Shown one piece after another: positions 9,187 through 21,672 of a stretch of 64,000 bases of DNA. This stretch comes from Sacculina carcini. Lineage: Eukaryota; Arthropoda; Thecostraca; Sacculinidae. Position numbers and translations under genes: made by a program. The notes under the pieces were generated by a model. That model saw only the letters and a program-made list of their open reading frames with translations, did not search any database and was not told where the DNA came from. Position 1 is the first letter of the stretch. Every line of letters begins with the position of its first letter. Location of the stretch: assembly GCA_916048095.2 (NCBI GenBank), contig OU696585.1:6359460-6423459 (forward strand), given 5' to 3'.

Positions 9187-9708
9187 GCACACTCACACAC
9201 GCACACATCTCTTATCAATAGCCTTAGTCATATTGCGTGTGTTATGTATATGTATGTATGTGTGTATGTATGTATGTGTGTGTGTGTGTGTATGTGCCAG
9301 GCGGTGTCCTGCGACATTTATAATTGTTATTGAATGGTCTAATGATATATGTATGTGTATGTATTTGCGAATGTGTGCGTGTGTGTGTGTGTGTATATGT
9401 GTGGATGTGTGTATGTATGTGCCAGGCGGTGTCCTGCGACATTTATAACTGTTATTGAATTGTCTAATGATATATGTATGTGTATGGATTTGCGAATGTA
9501 TGTGCGTCTCTGTGTGTGTGTGTGTGTATGGGTGTGTGTGTGTGTGTGTGTAGGAGTGTGCGTGTGTATTGTCATGTGACAATTACAAATATTCTTTTCA
9601 ATGTAACTTAAATCTTAATGATACCCATCTACCACATGCCATGTGGCATTGTTTGTATACCTGGCAATTGTGTAAATTTGTTTTTTATCATGTGCTAATA
9701 AAAGAAAA
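9187..9708 (+). other. 3' UTR of element 1
   Basis: 522 nt. It begins with a CA-rich patch, then TG/TATG microsatellite enclosing a duplicated 125-bp module (9291 and 9416). An inverted repeat ATTGTCA-TG-TGACAAT lies at 9568-9583 and a near-palindrome CCACATGCCATGTGG at 9632-9646. AATAAA at 9697-9702 sits only a few bases before the end. No coding sequence; the HTHT-rich antisense frames come from the microsatellite. Such 3' structures are usually what the RT recognises, but that is inference here. Confidence 0.85.
9291..9552 (+). repeat. Two 125-bp modules in TG microsatellite (reference copy)
   Basis: Each module has a unique GC-rich core (CCAGGCGGTGTCCTGCGAC), then an AT-rich part (ATTTATAA, TTGTTATTGAAT, CTAATGATATATG), then TATG/TG runs and TTGCGAATG. 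The core can fold as CAGG...CCTG. Other elements keep two modules with a period of 125 bp (27990, 34689, 46254) or 127 bp (the 1864- and 578-bp copies), so the duplication predates the copies here. Confidence 0.85.
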
Positions 9709-9857
9709 TATCTGTTCTTTTCAGCTTAATATCTGAAACGTCCCCTACATGGGGACCAGTATATTAAACTGATTTTTGCAGATTGGCGGGGTCACAGGGC
9801 TTGCTCTGTTCCTGCCGCGGGTCGACCCGGTATTGCACTACATCCGGGAACGGTCCA
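9709..9857 (+). pseudogene. U2 3' fragment after insertion 1
   Basis: U2 nucleotides 37-185, 149 nt, starting TATCTGTTC. It keeps the Sm site and stems III-IV but lacks stem I and four of the six branch-point recognition bases. Confidence 0.93.
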
Positions 9858-10875
9858 TTTTAACTACTATCAAAACAATTCTGGCACTCAATCCAGTTAA
9901 TCATTCATTTATAATCGTGTATAATCAATATAATCAAACCTAGGTAACGGGAGCGGGGATCACGCCAGTCGATGCACGCCCTCGTCGACTCTCTACGTTG
10001 GTCCGACTGGCGGGGTCAATATTCTACCATCTACTCCTCGTAAACCAGCAATAGTAGAGCTATACAAATTACACCACTGTGTAGAGAATTTTCTATACTA
10101 CAAGATAGGCTATATTTTAAATCGAAAAAATTTCAAAATTCCAATCTACATTACAAATTTAATTTAACTCCACGCGTCCGATTTTCTATACTTTTTTCTC
10201 TATTTCTCAGCAACTAAATATCACACATCTAAATAAATAATACCATCATGCTGGCAATTTTGCTTTCTACAACACGGTATATATTTCCATTTTCCAGAGT
10301 GTATTAAAAAGTTACGGCGGTGTGAAGTCAAAATGACAAAGTCAAAAAGGCAAAATTAGCACTGAAAAAAGTTAATATTTTGGTAAATATTTTGGTCAAT
10401 ACTCCTCATAAACCAGAAATGGCACAGCCAAAAGAGAAGACTGAAATGACGTATAATTATAGGTATCGTTGTATTTTTCAATAGTTCATTATAGGTGCCG
10501 TTCAGACAGAGGTCTTCATGCAGTAATCAGAGCGCCACCTAGTGACAACTACTGGAAGCAGAACTCGACCGTCGAGACGTGGCGGCATATCGTCGTTTGA
10601 TGTTAATTTGCGGTGTTCGTTTGATGTTGATTGAAGTCCCTATTGATTCATTAACTGATTCAATGATTGATATGATTATCAGCTAGACTTATTTTAGATG
10701 CGTGTGCAAGTGTGTAAAAAGTGTATATAGTCATGAAATGCACGAAAGTGGCCATTTGATATACATTTTTCACGTTGAGAAGCACATGAAGTCTCAAATT
10801 TATATTACTGGGTCAATTGATCAGCTCTAGTTGACCTCATCGTTCAAATAAGTCAGATCCAGATCAAAAATCTGT
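9858..10875 (+). repeat. U2 spacer, A tail with B flank
   Basis: 1018 bp. TTTAATTT tail followed by CGACC and GCAAG. The unit it closes began as B (3294-4312), so a haplotype switch lies across or beside element 1. Confidence 0.9.
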
Positions 10876-11060
10876 ATCGCTTCTCGGCCTCAGGCTAAGA
10901 TCAAAGTGTAGTATCTGTTCTTTTCAGCTTAATATCTGAAACGTCCCCTACATGGGGACCAGTATATTAAACTGATTTTTGCAGATTGGCGGGGTCACAG
11001 GGCTTGCTCTGTTCCTGCCGCGGGTCGACCCGGTATTGCACTACATCCGGGAACGGTCCA
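10876..11060 (+). ncRNA. U2: U2 snRNA gene 5
   Basis: Uninterrupted copy; first intact gene after element 1. Confidence 0.95.
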
Positions 11061-12078
11061 TTTTAACTACTATCAAAACAATTCTGGCACTCAATCCAGT
11101 TAATCATTCATTTATAATCGTGTATAATCAATATAATCAAACCTAGGTAACGGGAGCGGGGATCACGCCAGTCGATGCACGCCCTCGTCGACTCTCTACG
11201 TTGGTCCGACTGGCGGGGTCAATATTCTACCATCTACTCCTCGTAAACCAGCAATAGTAGAGCTATACAAATTACACCACTGTGTAGAGAATTTTCTATA
11301 CTACAAGATAGGCTATATTTTAAATCGAAAAAATTTCAAAATTCCAATCTACATTACAAATTTAATTTAACTCCACGCGTCCGATTTTCTATACTTTTTT
11401 CTCTATTTCTCAGCAACTAAATATCACACATCTAAATAAATAATACCATCATGCTGGCAATTTTGCTTTCTACAACACGGTATATATTTCCATTTTCCAG
11501 AGTGTATTAAAAAGTTACGGCGGTGTGAAGTCAAAATGACAAAGTCAAAAAGGCAAAATTAGCACTGAAAAAAGTTAATATTTTGGTAAATATTTTGGTC
11601 AATACTCCTCATAAACCAGAAATGGCACAGCCAAAAGAGAAGACTGAAATGACGTATAATTATAGGTATCGTTGTATTTTTCAATAGTTCATTATAGGTG
11701 CCGTTCAGACAGAGGTCTTCATGCAGTAATCAGAGCGCCACCTAGTGACAACTACTGGAAGCAAAACTCTACCGTCGAGACGTGGCGGCATATCGTCGTT
11801 TGATGTTAATTTGCGGTGTTCGTTTGATGTTGATTGAAGTCCCTATTGATTCATTAACTGATTCAATGATTGATATGATTATCAGCTAGACTTATTTTAG
11901 ATGCGTGTGCGAGTGTGTAAAAAGTGTATATAGTCATGAAATGCACGAAAGTGGCCATTTGATATACATTTTTCACGTTGAGAAGCACATGAAGTCTCAA
12001 ATTTATATTACTGGGTCAATTGATCAGCTCTAGTTGACCTCATCGTTCAAATAAGTCAGATCCAGATCAAAAATCTGT
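11061..12078 (+). repeat. U2 spacer, haplotype A
   Basis: 1018 bp, TTTAATTT, 5 A, CTACC, GCGAG. Element-like island at 11146-11218. Confidence 0.9.
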
Positions 12079-12263
12079 ATCGCTTCTCGGCCTCAGGCTA
12101 AGATCAAAGTGTAGTATCTGTTCTTTTCAGCTTAATATCTGAAACGTCCCCTACATGGGGACCAGTATATTAAACTGATTTTTGCAGATTGGCGGGGTCA
12201 CAGGGCTTGCTCTGTTCCTGCCGCGGGTCGACCCGGTATTGCACTACATCCGGGAACGGTCCA
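12079..12263 (+). ncRNA. U2: U2 snRNA gene 6
   Basis: Uninterrupted copy in an A-type unit. Confidence 0.95.
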
Positions 12264-13281
12264 TTTTAACTACTATCAAAACAATTCTGGCACTCAATCC
12301 AGTTAATCATTCATTTATAATCGTGTATAATCAATATAATCAAACCTAGGTAACGGGAGCGGGGATCACGCCAGTCGATGCACGCCCTCGTCGACTCTCT
12401 ACGTTGGTCCGACTGGCGGGGTCAATATTCTACCATCTACTCCTCGTAAACCAGCAATAGTAGAGCTATACAAATTACACCACTGTGTAGAGAATTTTCT
12501 ATACTACAAGATAGGCTATATTTTAAATCGAAAAAATTTCAAAATTCCAATCTACATTACAAATTTAATTTAACTCCACGCGTCCGATTTTCTATACTTT
12601 TTTCTCTATTTCTCAGCAACTAAATATCACACATCTAAATAAATAATACCATCATGCTGGCAATTTTGCTTTCTACAACACGGTATATATTTCCATTTTC
12701 CAGAGTGTATTAAAAAGTTACGGCGGTGTGAAGTCAAAATGACAAAGTCAAAAAGGCAAAATTAGCACTGAAAAAAGTTAATATTTTGGTAAATATTTTG
12801 GTCAATACTCCTCATAAACCAGAAATGGCACAGCCAAAAGAGAAGACTGAAATGACGTATAATTATAGGTATCGTTGTATTTTTCAATAGTTCATTATAG
12901 GTGCCGTTCAGACAGAGGTCTTCATGCAGTAATCAGAGCGCCACCTAGTGACAACTACTGGAAGCAGAACTCGACCGTCGAGACGTGGCGGCATATCGTC
13001 GTTTGATGTTAATTTGCGGTGTTCGTTTGATGTTGATTGAAGTCCCTATTGATTCATTAACTGATTCAATGATTGATATGATTATCAGCTAGACTTATTT
13101 TAGATGCGTGTGCAAGTGTGTAAAAAGTGTATATAGTCATGAAATGCACGAAAGTGGCCATTTGATATACATTTTTCACGTTGAGAAGCACATGAAGTCT
13201 CAAATTTATATTACTGGGTCAATTGATCAGCTCTAGTTGACCTCATCGTTCAAATAAGTCAGATCCAGATCAAAAATCTGT
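12264..13281 (+). repeat. U2 spacer, A tail with B flank
   Basis: 1018 bp. TTTAATTT tail, then CGACC and GCAAG: a normal A-to-B unit boundary. Confidence 0.9.
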
Positions 13282-13466
13282 ATCGCTTCTCGGCCTCAGG
13301 CTAAGATCAAAGTGTAGTATCTGTTCTTTTCAGCTTAATATCTGAAACGTCCCCTACATGGGGACCAGTATATTAAACTGATTTTTGCAGATTGGCGGGG
13401 TCACAGGGCTTGCTCTGTTCCTGCCGCGGGTCGACCCGGTATTGCACTACATCCGGGAACGGTCCA
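13282..13466 (+). ncRNA. U2: U2 snRNA gene 7
   Basis: Uninterrupted copy in a B-type unit. Confidence 0.95.
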
Positions 13467-14485
13467 TTTTAACTACTATCAAAACAATTCTGGCACTCAA
13501 TCCAGTTAATCATTCATTTATAATCGTGTATAATCAATATAATCAAACCTAGGTAACGGGAGCGGGGATCACGCCAGTCGATGCACGCCCTCGTCGACTC
13601 TCTACGTTGGTCCGACTGGCGGGGTCAATATTCTACCATCTACTCCTCGTAAACCAGCAATAGTAGAGCTATACAAATTACACCACTGTGTAGAGAATTT
13701 TCTATACTACAAGATAGGCTATATTTTAAATCGAAAAAATTTCAAAATTCCAATCTACATTACAAATTGTATTTAAACTCCACGCGTCCGATTTTCTATA
13801 CTTTTTTCTCTATTTCTCAGCAACTAAATATCACACATCTAAATAAATAATACCATCATGCTGGCAATTTTGCTTTCTACAACACGGTATATATTTCCAT
13901 TTTCCAGAGTGTATTAAAAAGTTACGGCGGTGTGAAGTCAAAATGACAAAGTCAAAAAGGCAAAATTAGCACTGAAAAAAGTTAATATTTTGGTAAATAT
14001 TTTGGTCAATACTCCTCATAAACCAGAAATGGCACAGCCAAAAGAGAAGACTGAAATGACGTATAATTATAGGTATCGTTGTATTTTTCAATAGTTCATT
14101 ATAGGTGCCGTTCAGACAGAGGTCTTCATGCAGTAATCAGAGCGCCACCTAGTGACAACTACTGGAAGCAAAACTCTACCGTCGAGACGTGGCGGCATAT
14201 CGTCGTTTGATGTTAATTTGCGGTGTTCGTTTGATGTTGATTGAAGTCCCTATTGATTCATTAACTGATTCAATGATTGATATGATTATCAGCTAGACTT
14301 ATTTTAGATGCGTGTGCGAGTGTGTAAAAAGTGTATATAGTCATGAAATGCACGAAAGTGGCCATTTGATATACATTTTTCACGTTGAGAAGCACATGAA
14401 GTCTCAAATTTATATTACTGGGTCAATTGATCAGCTCTAGTTGACCTCATCGTTCAAATAAGTCAGATCCAGATCAAAAATCTGT
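13467..14485 (+). repeat. U2 spacer, B tail with A flank
   Basis: 1019 bp. TTGTATTT tail, then CTACC and GCGAG. Confidence 0.9.
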
Positions 14486-14670
14486 ATCGCTTCTCGGCCT
14501 CAGGCTAAGATCAAAGTGTAGTATCTGTTCTTTTCAGCTTAATATCTGAAACGTCCCCTACATGGGGACCAGTATATTAAACTGATTTTTGCAGATTGGC
14601 GGGGTCACAGGGCTTGCTCTGTTCCTGCCGCGGGTCGACCCGGTATTGCACTACATCCGGGAACGGTCCA
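14486..14670 (+). ncRNA. U2: U2 snRNA gene 8
   Basis: Uninterrupted copy in an A-type unit. Confidence 0.95.
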
Positions 14671-15688
14671 TTTTAACTACTATCAAAACAATTCTGGCAC
14701 TCAATCCAGTTAATCATTCATTTATAATCGTGTATAATCAATATAATCAAACCTAGGTAACGGGAGCGGGGATCACGCCAGTCGATGCACGCCCTCGTCG
14801 ACTCTCTACGTTGGTCCGACTGGCGGGGTCAATATTCTACCATCTACTCCTCGTAAACCAGCAATAGTAGAGCTATACAAATTACACCACTGTGTAGAGA
14901 ATTTTCTATACTACAAGATAGGCTATATTTTAAATCGAAAAAATTTCAAAATTCCAATCTACATTACAAATTTAATTTAACTCCACGCGTCCGATTTTCT
15001 ATACTTTTTTCTCTATTTCTCAGCAACTAAATATCACACATCTAAATAAATAATACCATCATGCTGGCAATTTTGCTTTCTACAACACGGTATATATTTC
15101 CATTTTCCAGAGTGTATTAAAAAGTTACGGCGGTGTGAAGTCAAAATGACAAAGTCAAAAAGGCAAAATTAGCACTGAAAAAAGTTAATATTTTGGTAAA
15201 TATTTTGGTCAATACTCCTCATAAACCAGAAATGGCACAGCCAAAAGAGAAGACTGAAATGACGTATAATTATAGGTATCGTTGTATTTTTCAATAGTTC
15301 ATTATAGGTGCCGTTCAGACAGAGGTCTTCATGCAGTAATCAGAGCGCCACCTAGTGACAACTACTGGAAGCAGAACTCGACCGTCGAGACGTGGCGGCA
15401 TATCGTCGTTTGATGTTAATTTGCGGTGTTCGTTTGATGTTGATTGAAGTCCCTATTGATTCATTAACTGATTCAATGATTGATATGATTATCAGCTAGA
15501 CTTATTTTAGATGCGTGTGCAAGTGTGTAAAAAGTGTATATAGTCATGAAATGCACGAAAGTGGCCATTTGATATACATTTTTCACGTTGAGAAGCACAT
15601 GAAGTCTCAAATTTATATTACTGGGTCAATTGATCAGCTCTAGTTGACCTCATCGTTCAAATAAGTCAGATCCAGATCAAAAATCTGT
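14671..15688 (+). repeat. U2 spacer, A tail with B flank
   Basis: 1018 bp. TTTAATTT tail, then CGACC and GCAAG. Units 6-9 thus alternate A, B, A, B, which suggests a two-unit block was duplicated. Confidence 0.9.
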
Positions 15689-15873
15689 ATCGCTTCTCGG
15701 CCTCAGGCTAAGATCAAAGTGTAGTATCTGTTCTTTTCAGCTTAATATCTGAAACGTCCCCTACATGGGGACCAGTATATTAAACTGATTTTTGCAGATT
15801 GGCGGGGTCACAGGGCTTGCTCTGTTCCTGCCGCGGGTCGACCCGGTATTGCACTACATCCGGGAACGGTCCA
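15689..15873 (+). ncRNA. U2: U2 snRNA gene 9
   Basis: Uninterrupted copy in the last B-type unit of the window. Confidence 0.95.
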
Positions 15874-16893
15874 TTTTAACTACTATCAAAACAATTCTGG
15901 CACTCAATCCAGTTAATCATTCATTTATAATCGTGTATAATCAATATAATCAAACCTAGGTAACGGGAGCGGGGATCACGCCAGTCGATGCACGCCCTCG
16001 TCGACTCTCTACGTTGGTCCGACTGGCGGGGTCAATATTCTACCATCTACTCCTCGTAAACCAGCAATAGTAGAGCTATACAAATTACACCACTGTGTAG
16101 AGAATTTTCTATACTACAAGATAGGCTATATTTTAAATCGAAAAAATTTCAAAATTCCAATCTACATTACAAATTGTATTTAAACTCCACGCGTCCGATT
16201 TTCTATACTTTTTTCTCTATTTCTCAGCAACTAAATATCACACATCTAAATAAATAATACCATCATGCTGGCAATTTTGCTTTCTACAACACGGTATATA
16301 TTTCCATTTTCCAGAGTGTATTAAAAAAGTTACGGCGGTGTGAAGTCAAAATGACAAAGTCAAAAAGGCAAAATTAGCACTGAAAAAAGTTAATATTTTG
16401 GTAAATATTTTGGTCAATACTCCTCATAAACCAGAAATGGCACAGCCAAAAGAGAAGACTGAAATGACGTATAATTATAGGTATCGTTGTATTTTTCAAT
16501 AGTTCATTATAGGTGCCGTTCAGACAGAGGTCTTCATGCAGTAATCAGAGCGCCACCTAGTGACAACTACTGGAAGCAGAACTCGACCGTCGAGACGTGG
16601 CGGCATATCGTCGTTTGATGTTAATTTGCGGTGTTCGTTTGATGTTGATTGAAGTCCCTATTGATTCATTAACTGATTCAATGATTGATATGATTATCAG
16701 CTAGACTTATTTTAGATGCGTGTGCGAGTGTGTAAAAAGTGTATATAGTCATGAAATGCACGAAAGTGGCCATTTGATATACATTTTTCACGTTGAGAAG
16801 CACATGAAGTCTCAAATTTATATTACTGGGTCAATTGATCAGCTCTAGTTGACCTCATCGTTCAAATAAGTCAGATCCAGATCAAAAATCTGT
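15874..16893 (+). repeat. U2 spacer, haplotype C
   Basis: 1020 bp: TTGTATTT, 6 A, CGACC, GCGAG. It is the first C spacer and lies upstream of the 578-bp insertion at 16937. Confidence 0.9.
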
Positions 16894-16929
16894 ATCGCTT
16901 CTCGGCCTCAGGCTAAGATCAAAGTGTAG
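16894..16929 (+). pseudogene. U2 5' fragment at insertion 2
   Basis: U2 nucleotides 1-36, ending GTGTAG. It is followed by seven extra bases ATCAAAG (16930-16936) before clear element sequence; with the last G of U2 this repeats U2 24-31. Confidence 0.93.
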
Positions 16930-16936
16930 ATCAAAG

Positions 16937-17514
16937 TCGAACATGTCACGGGCCATCGGCAGTACGCGGAGCCCGCTCCCAGAGCGGACACATATCTTCT
17001 GTAAGCACACTCACACACGCACACATCTCTTATCAATAGCCTTAGTCATATTGCGTGTGTTATGTATATGTATGTATGTGTGTATGTATGTATGTGTGTG
17101 TATGTATGTGCCAGGCGGTGTCCTGCGACATTTATAATTGTTATTGAATGGTCTAATGATATATGTATGTGTATGTATTTGCGAATGTGTGTGCGTGTGT
17201 GTGTGTATATGTGTGGATGTGTGTGTGTATGTATGTGCCAGGCGGTGTCCTGCGACATTTATAACTGTTATTGAATTGTCTAATGATATATGTATGTGTA
17301 TGTATTTGCGAATGTATGTACGTCTCTGTGTGTGTGTGTATGGGTGTGTGTGTGTGTAGGAGTGTGCGTGTGTATTGTCATGTGACAATTACAAATATTA
17401 TTTTCAATGTAACTTAAATCTTAATGATACCCATCTACCACATGCCATGTGGCATTGTTTGTATACCTGGCAATTGTGTAAATTTGTTTTTTATCATGTG
17501 CTAATAAAAGAAAA
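16937..17514 (+). mobile_element. Element 2, 578-bp 5' truncation
   Basis: Only the last 22 codons of the ORF (16936-17004, ending in CTG TAA) and the 3' UTR remain, with both microsatellite modules (period 127 bp). The CTG before the stop and ATTATTTTCAATG near the 3' end group it with the 1864-bp copies rather than with the intact ones. It is too short to move on its own. Its length and filler-bearing junction are identical to those of the insertion at 18725. Confidence 0.92.
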
Positions 17515-17663
17515 TATCTGTTCTTTTCAGCTTAATATCTGAAACGTCCCCTACATGGGGACCAGTATATTAAACTGATTTTTGCAGATTGGCGGGGTCA
17601 CAGGGCTTGCTCTGTTCCTGCCGCGGGTCGACCCGGTATTGCACTACATCCGGGAACGGTCCA
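17515..17663 (+). pseudogene. U2 3' fragment after insertion 2
   Basis: U2 37-185, precise 3' junction after GAAAA. Confidence 0.93.
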
Positions 17664-18681
17664 TTTTAACTACTATCAAAACAATTCTGGCACTCAATCC
17701 AGTTAATCATTCATTTATAATCGTGTATAATCAATATAATCAAACCTAGGTAACGGGAGCGGGGATCACGCCAGTCGATGCACGCCCTCGTCGACTCTCT
17801 ACGTTGGTCCGACTGGCGGGGTCAATATTCTACCATCTACTCCTCGTAAACCAGCAATAGTAGAGCTATACAAATTACACCACTGTGTAGAGAATTTTCT
17901 ATACTACAAGATAGGCTATATTTTAAATCGAAAAAATTTCAAAATTCCAATCTACATTACAAATTTAATTTAACTCCACGCGTCCGATTTTCTATACTTT
18001 TTTCTCTATTTCTCAGCAACTAAATATCACACATCTAAATAAATAATACCATCATGCTGGCAATTTTGCTTTCTACAACACGGTATATATTTCCATTTTC
18101 CAGAGTGTATTAAAAAGTTACGGCGGTGTGAAGTCAAAATGACAAAGTCAAAAAGGCAAAATTAGCACTGAAAAAAGTTAATATTTTGGTAAATATTTTG
18201 GTCAATACTCCTCATAAACCAGAAATGGCACAGCCAAAAGAGAAGACTGAAATGACGTATAATTATAGGTATCGTTGTATTTTTCAATAGTTCATTATAG
18301 GTGCCGTTCAGACAGAGGTCTTCATGCAGTAATCAGAGCGCCACCTAGTGACAACTACTGGAAGCAAAACTCTACCGTCGAGACGTGGCGGCATATCGTC
18401 GTTTGATGTTAATTTGCGGTGTTCGTTTGATGTTGATTGAAGTCCCTATTGATTCATTAACTGATTCAATGATTGATATGATTATCAGCTAGACTTATTT
18501 TAGATGCGTGTGCGAGTGTGTAAAAAGTGTATATAGTCATGAAATGCACGAAAGTGGCCATTTGATATACATTTTTCACGTTGAGAAGCACATGAAGTCT
18601 CAAATTTATATTACTGGGTCAATTGATCAGCTCTAGTTGACCTCATCGTTCAAATAAGTCAGATCCAGATCAAAAATCTGT
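17664..18681 (+). repeat. U2 spacer, haplotype A
   Basis: 1018 bp: TTTAATTT, 5 A, CTACC, GCGAG. It lies between the two 578-bp insertions; the C spacer before element 2 and this A spacer before element 3 show a crossover in the flank. Confidence 0.9.
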
Positions 18682-18717
18682 ATCGCTTCTCGGCCTCAGG
18701 CTAAGATCAAAGTGTAG
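18682..18717 (+). pseudogene. U2 5' fragment at insertion 3
   Basis: U2 1-36 followed by the same ATCAAAG filler (18718-18724) as insertion 2. Confidence 0.93.
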
Positions 18718-18724
18718 ATCAAAG

Positions 18725-19302
18725 TCGAACATGTCACGGGCCATCGGCAGTACGCGGAGCCCGCTCCCAGAGCGGACACATATCTTCTGTAAGCACACTC
18801 ACACACGCACACATCTCTTATCAATAGCCTTAGTCATATTGCGTGTGTTATGTATATGTATGTATGTGTGTATGTATGTATGTGTGTGTATGTATGTGCC
18901 AGGCGGTGTCCTGCGACATTTATAATTGTTATTGAATGGTCTAATGATATATGTATGTGTATGTATTTGCGAATGTGTGTGCGTGTGTGTGTGTATATGT
19001 GTGGATGTGTGTGTGTATGTATGTGCCAGGCGGTGTCCTGCGACATTTATAACTGTTATTGAATTGTCTAATGATATATGTATGTGTATGTATTTGCGAA
19101 TGTATGTACGTCTCTGTGTGTGTGTGTATGGGTGTGTGTGTGTGTAGGAGTGTGCGTGTGTATTGTCATGTGACAATTACAAATATTATTTTCAATGTAA
19201 CTTAAATCTTAATGATAGCCATCTACCACATGCCATGTGGCATTGTTTGTATACCTGGCAATTGTGTAAATTTGTTTTTTATCATGTGCTAATAAAAGAA
19301 AA
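18725..19302 (+). mobile_element. Element 3, 578-bp 5' truncation
   Basis: A duplicate of element 2. The one difference I saw is GATAGCC near 19216, where element 2 has GATACCC; the same variant recurs in the element ending at 59496. The ORF remnant is 18724-18792. Confidence 0.92.
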
Positions 19303-19451
19303 TATCTGTTCTTTTCAGCTTAATATCTGAAACGTCCCCTACATGGGGACCAGTATATTAAACTGATTTTTGCAGATTGGCGGGGTCACAGGGCTTGCTC
19401 TGTTCCTGCCGCGGGTCGACCCGGTATTGCACTACATCCGGGAACGGTCCA
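19303..19451 (+). pseudogene. U2 3' fragment after insertion 3
   Basis: U2 37-185. Confidence 0.93.
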
Positions 19452-20469
19452 TTTTAACTACTATCAAAACAATTCTGGCACTCAATCCAGTTAATCATTC
19501 ATTTATAATCGTGTATAATCAATATAATCAAACCTAGGTAACGGGAGCGGGGATCACGCCAGTCGATGCACGCCCTCGTCGACTCTCTACGTTGGTCCGA
19601 CTGGCGGGGTCAATATTCTACCATCTACTCCTCGTAAACCAGCAATAGTAGAGCTATACAAATTACACCACTGTGTAGAGAATTTTCTATACTACAAGAT
19701 AGGCTATATTTTAAATCGAAAAAATTTCAAAATTCCAATCTACATTACAAATTTAATTTAACTCCACGCGTCCGATTTTCTATACTTTTTTCTCTATTTC
19801 TCAGCAACTAAATATCACACATCTAAATAAATAATACCATCATGCTGGCAATTTTGCTTTCTACAACACGGTATATATTTCCATTTTCCAGAGTGTATTA
19901 AAAAGTTACGGCGGTGTGAAGTCAAAATGACAAAGTCAAAAAGGCAAAATTAGCACTGAAAAAAGTTAATATTTTGGTAAATATTTTGGTCAATACTCCT
20001 CATAAACCAGAAATGGCACAGCCAAAAGAGAAGACTGAAATGACGTATAATTATAGGTATCGTTGTATTTTTCAATAGTTCATTATAGGTGCCGTTCAGA
20101 CAGAGGTCTTCATGCAGTAATCAGAGCGCCACCTAGTGACAACTACTGGAAGCAAAACTCTACCGTCGAGACGTGGCGGCATATCGTCGTTTGATGTTAA
20201 TTTGCGGTGTTCGTTTGATGTTGATTGAAGTCCCTATTGATTCATTAACTGATTCAATGATTGATATGATTATCAGCTAGACTTATTTTAGATGCGTGTG
20301 CGAGTGTGTAAAAAGTGTATATAGTCATGAAATGCACGAAAGTGGCCATTTGATATACATTTTTCACGTTGAGAAGCACATGAAGTCTCAAATTTATATT
20401 ACTGGGTCAATTGATCAGCTCTAGTTGACCTCATCGTTCAAATAAGTCAGATCCAGATCAAAAATCTGT
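19452..20469 (+). repeat. U2 spacer, haplotype A
   Basis: 1018 bp, pure A; start of a run of four A spacers. Confidence 0.9.
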
Positions 20470-20654
20470 ATCGCTTCTCGGCCTCAGGCTAAGATCAAAG
20501 TGTAGTATCTGTTCTTTTCAGCTTAATATCTGAAACGTCCCCTACATGGGGACCAGTATATTAAACTGATTTTTGCAGATTGGCGGGGTCACAGGGCTTG
20601 CTCTGTTCCTGCCGCGGGTCGACCCGGTATTGCACTACATCCGGGAACGGTCCA
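20470..20654 (+). ncRNA. U2: U2 snRNA gene 12
   Basis: Uninterrupted copy, A-type unit. Confidence 0.95.
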
Positions 20655-21672
20655 TTTTAACTACTATCAAAACAATTCTGGCACTCAATCCAGTTAATCA
20701 TTCATTTATAATCGTGTATAATCAATATAATCAAACCTAGGTAACGGGAGCGGGGATCACGCCAGTCGATGCACGCCCTCGTCGACTCTCTACGTTGGTC
20801 CGACTGGCGGGGTCAATATTCTACCATCTACTCCTCGTAAACCAGCAATAGTAGAGCTATACAAATTACACCACTGTGTAGAGAATTTTCTATACTACAA
20901 GATAGGCTATATTTTAAATCGAAAAAATTTCAAAATTCCAATCTACATTACAAATTTAATTTAACTCCACGCGTCCGATTTTCTATACTTTTTTCTCTAT
21001 TTCTCAGCAACTAAATATCACACATCTAAATAAATAATACCATCATGCTGGCAATTTTGCTTTCTACAACACGGTATATATTTCCATTTTCCAGAGTGTA
21101 TTAAAAAGTTACGGCGGTGTGAAGTCAAAATGACAAAGTCAAAAAGGCAAAATTAGCACTGAAAAAAGTTAATATTTTGGTAAATATTTTGGTCAATACT
21201 CCTCATAAACCAGAAATGGCACAGCCAAAAGAGAAGACTGAAATGACGTATAATTATAGGTATCGTTGTATTTTTCAATAGTTCATTATAGGTGCCGTTC
21301 AGACAGAGGTCTTCATGCAGTAATCAGAGCGCCACCTAGTGACAACTACTGGAAGCAAAACTCTACCGTCGAGACGTGGCGGCATATCGTCGTTTGATGT
21401 TAATTTGCGGTGTTCGTTTGATGTTGATTGAAGTCCCTATTGATTCATTAACTGATTCAATGATTGATATGATTATCAGCTAGACTTATTTTAGATGCGT
21501 GTGCGAGTGTGTAAAAAGTGTATATAGTCATGAAATGCACGAAAGTGGCCATTTGATATACATTTTTCACGTTGAGAAGCACATGAAGTCTCAAATTTAT
21601 ATTACTGGGTCAATTGATCAGCTCTAGTTGACCTCATCGTTCAAATAAGTCAGATCCAGATCAAAAATCTGT
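20655..21672 (+). repeat. U2 spacer, haplotype A
   Basis: 1018 bp, pure A. Island at 20740-20812. Confidence 0.9.

Larger units (their letters stand above)
4324..9708 (+). mobile_element. U2-targeting non-LTR retrotransposon 1 (Utopia-like), ORF intact, 5' end lost
   Basis: 5385 bp inserted in a U2 gene in the same direction. The 5' end starts at the point equivalent to 23012 in the full-length copy, so about 100 bp of 5' UTR are missing, including the splice-donor-like start. The pyrimidine-rich leader has a different repeat number: fewer 24-bp units and extra CGCTCCT-type units. The ORF is complete. It forms its own sublineage: T at residue 1460 where the full-length copies have N, TS where they have AP just after the GAGL motif, and AATAGCC rather than AATATGTATGCC early in the 3' UTR. 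It ends GCTAATAAAAGAAAA, joined to U2 nucleotide 37. Lineage assignment rests on the U2 target, the restriction-like endonuclease and the zinc fingers. Confidence 0.93.

Noticed and set aside
9193-9582. Antisense frames rich in His-Thr and sense frames rich in Cys-Val in the 3' UTR
   Set aside because: They are translations of TG/TATG microsatellite and vary with repeat length.
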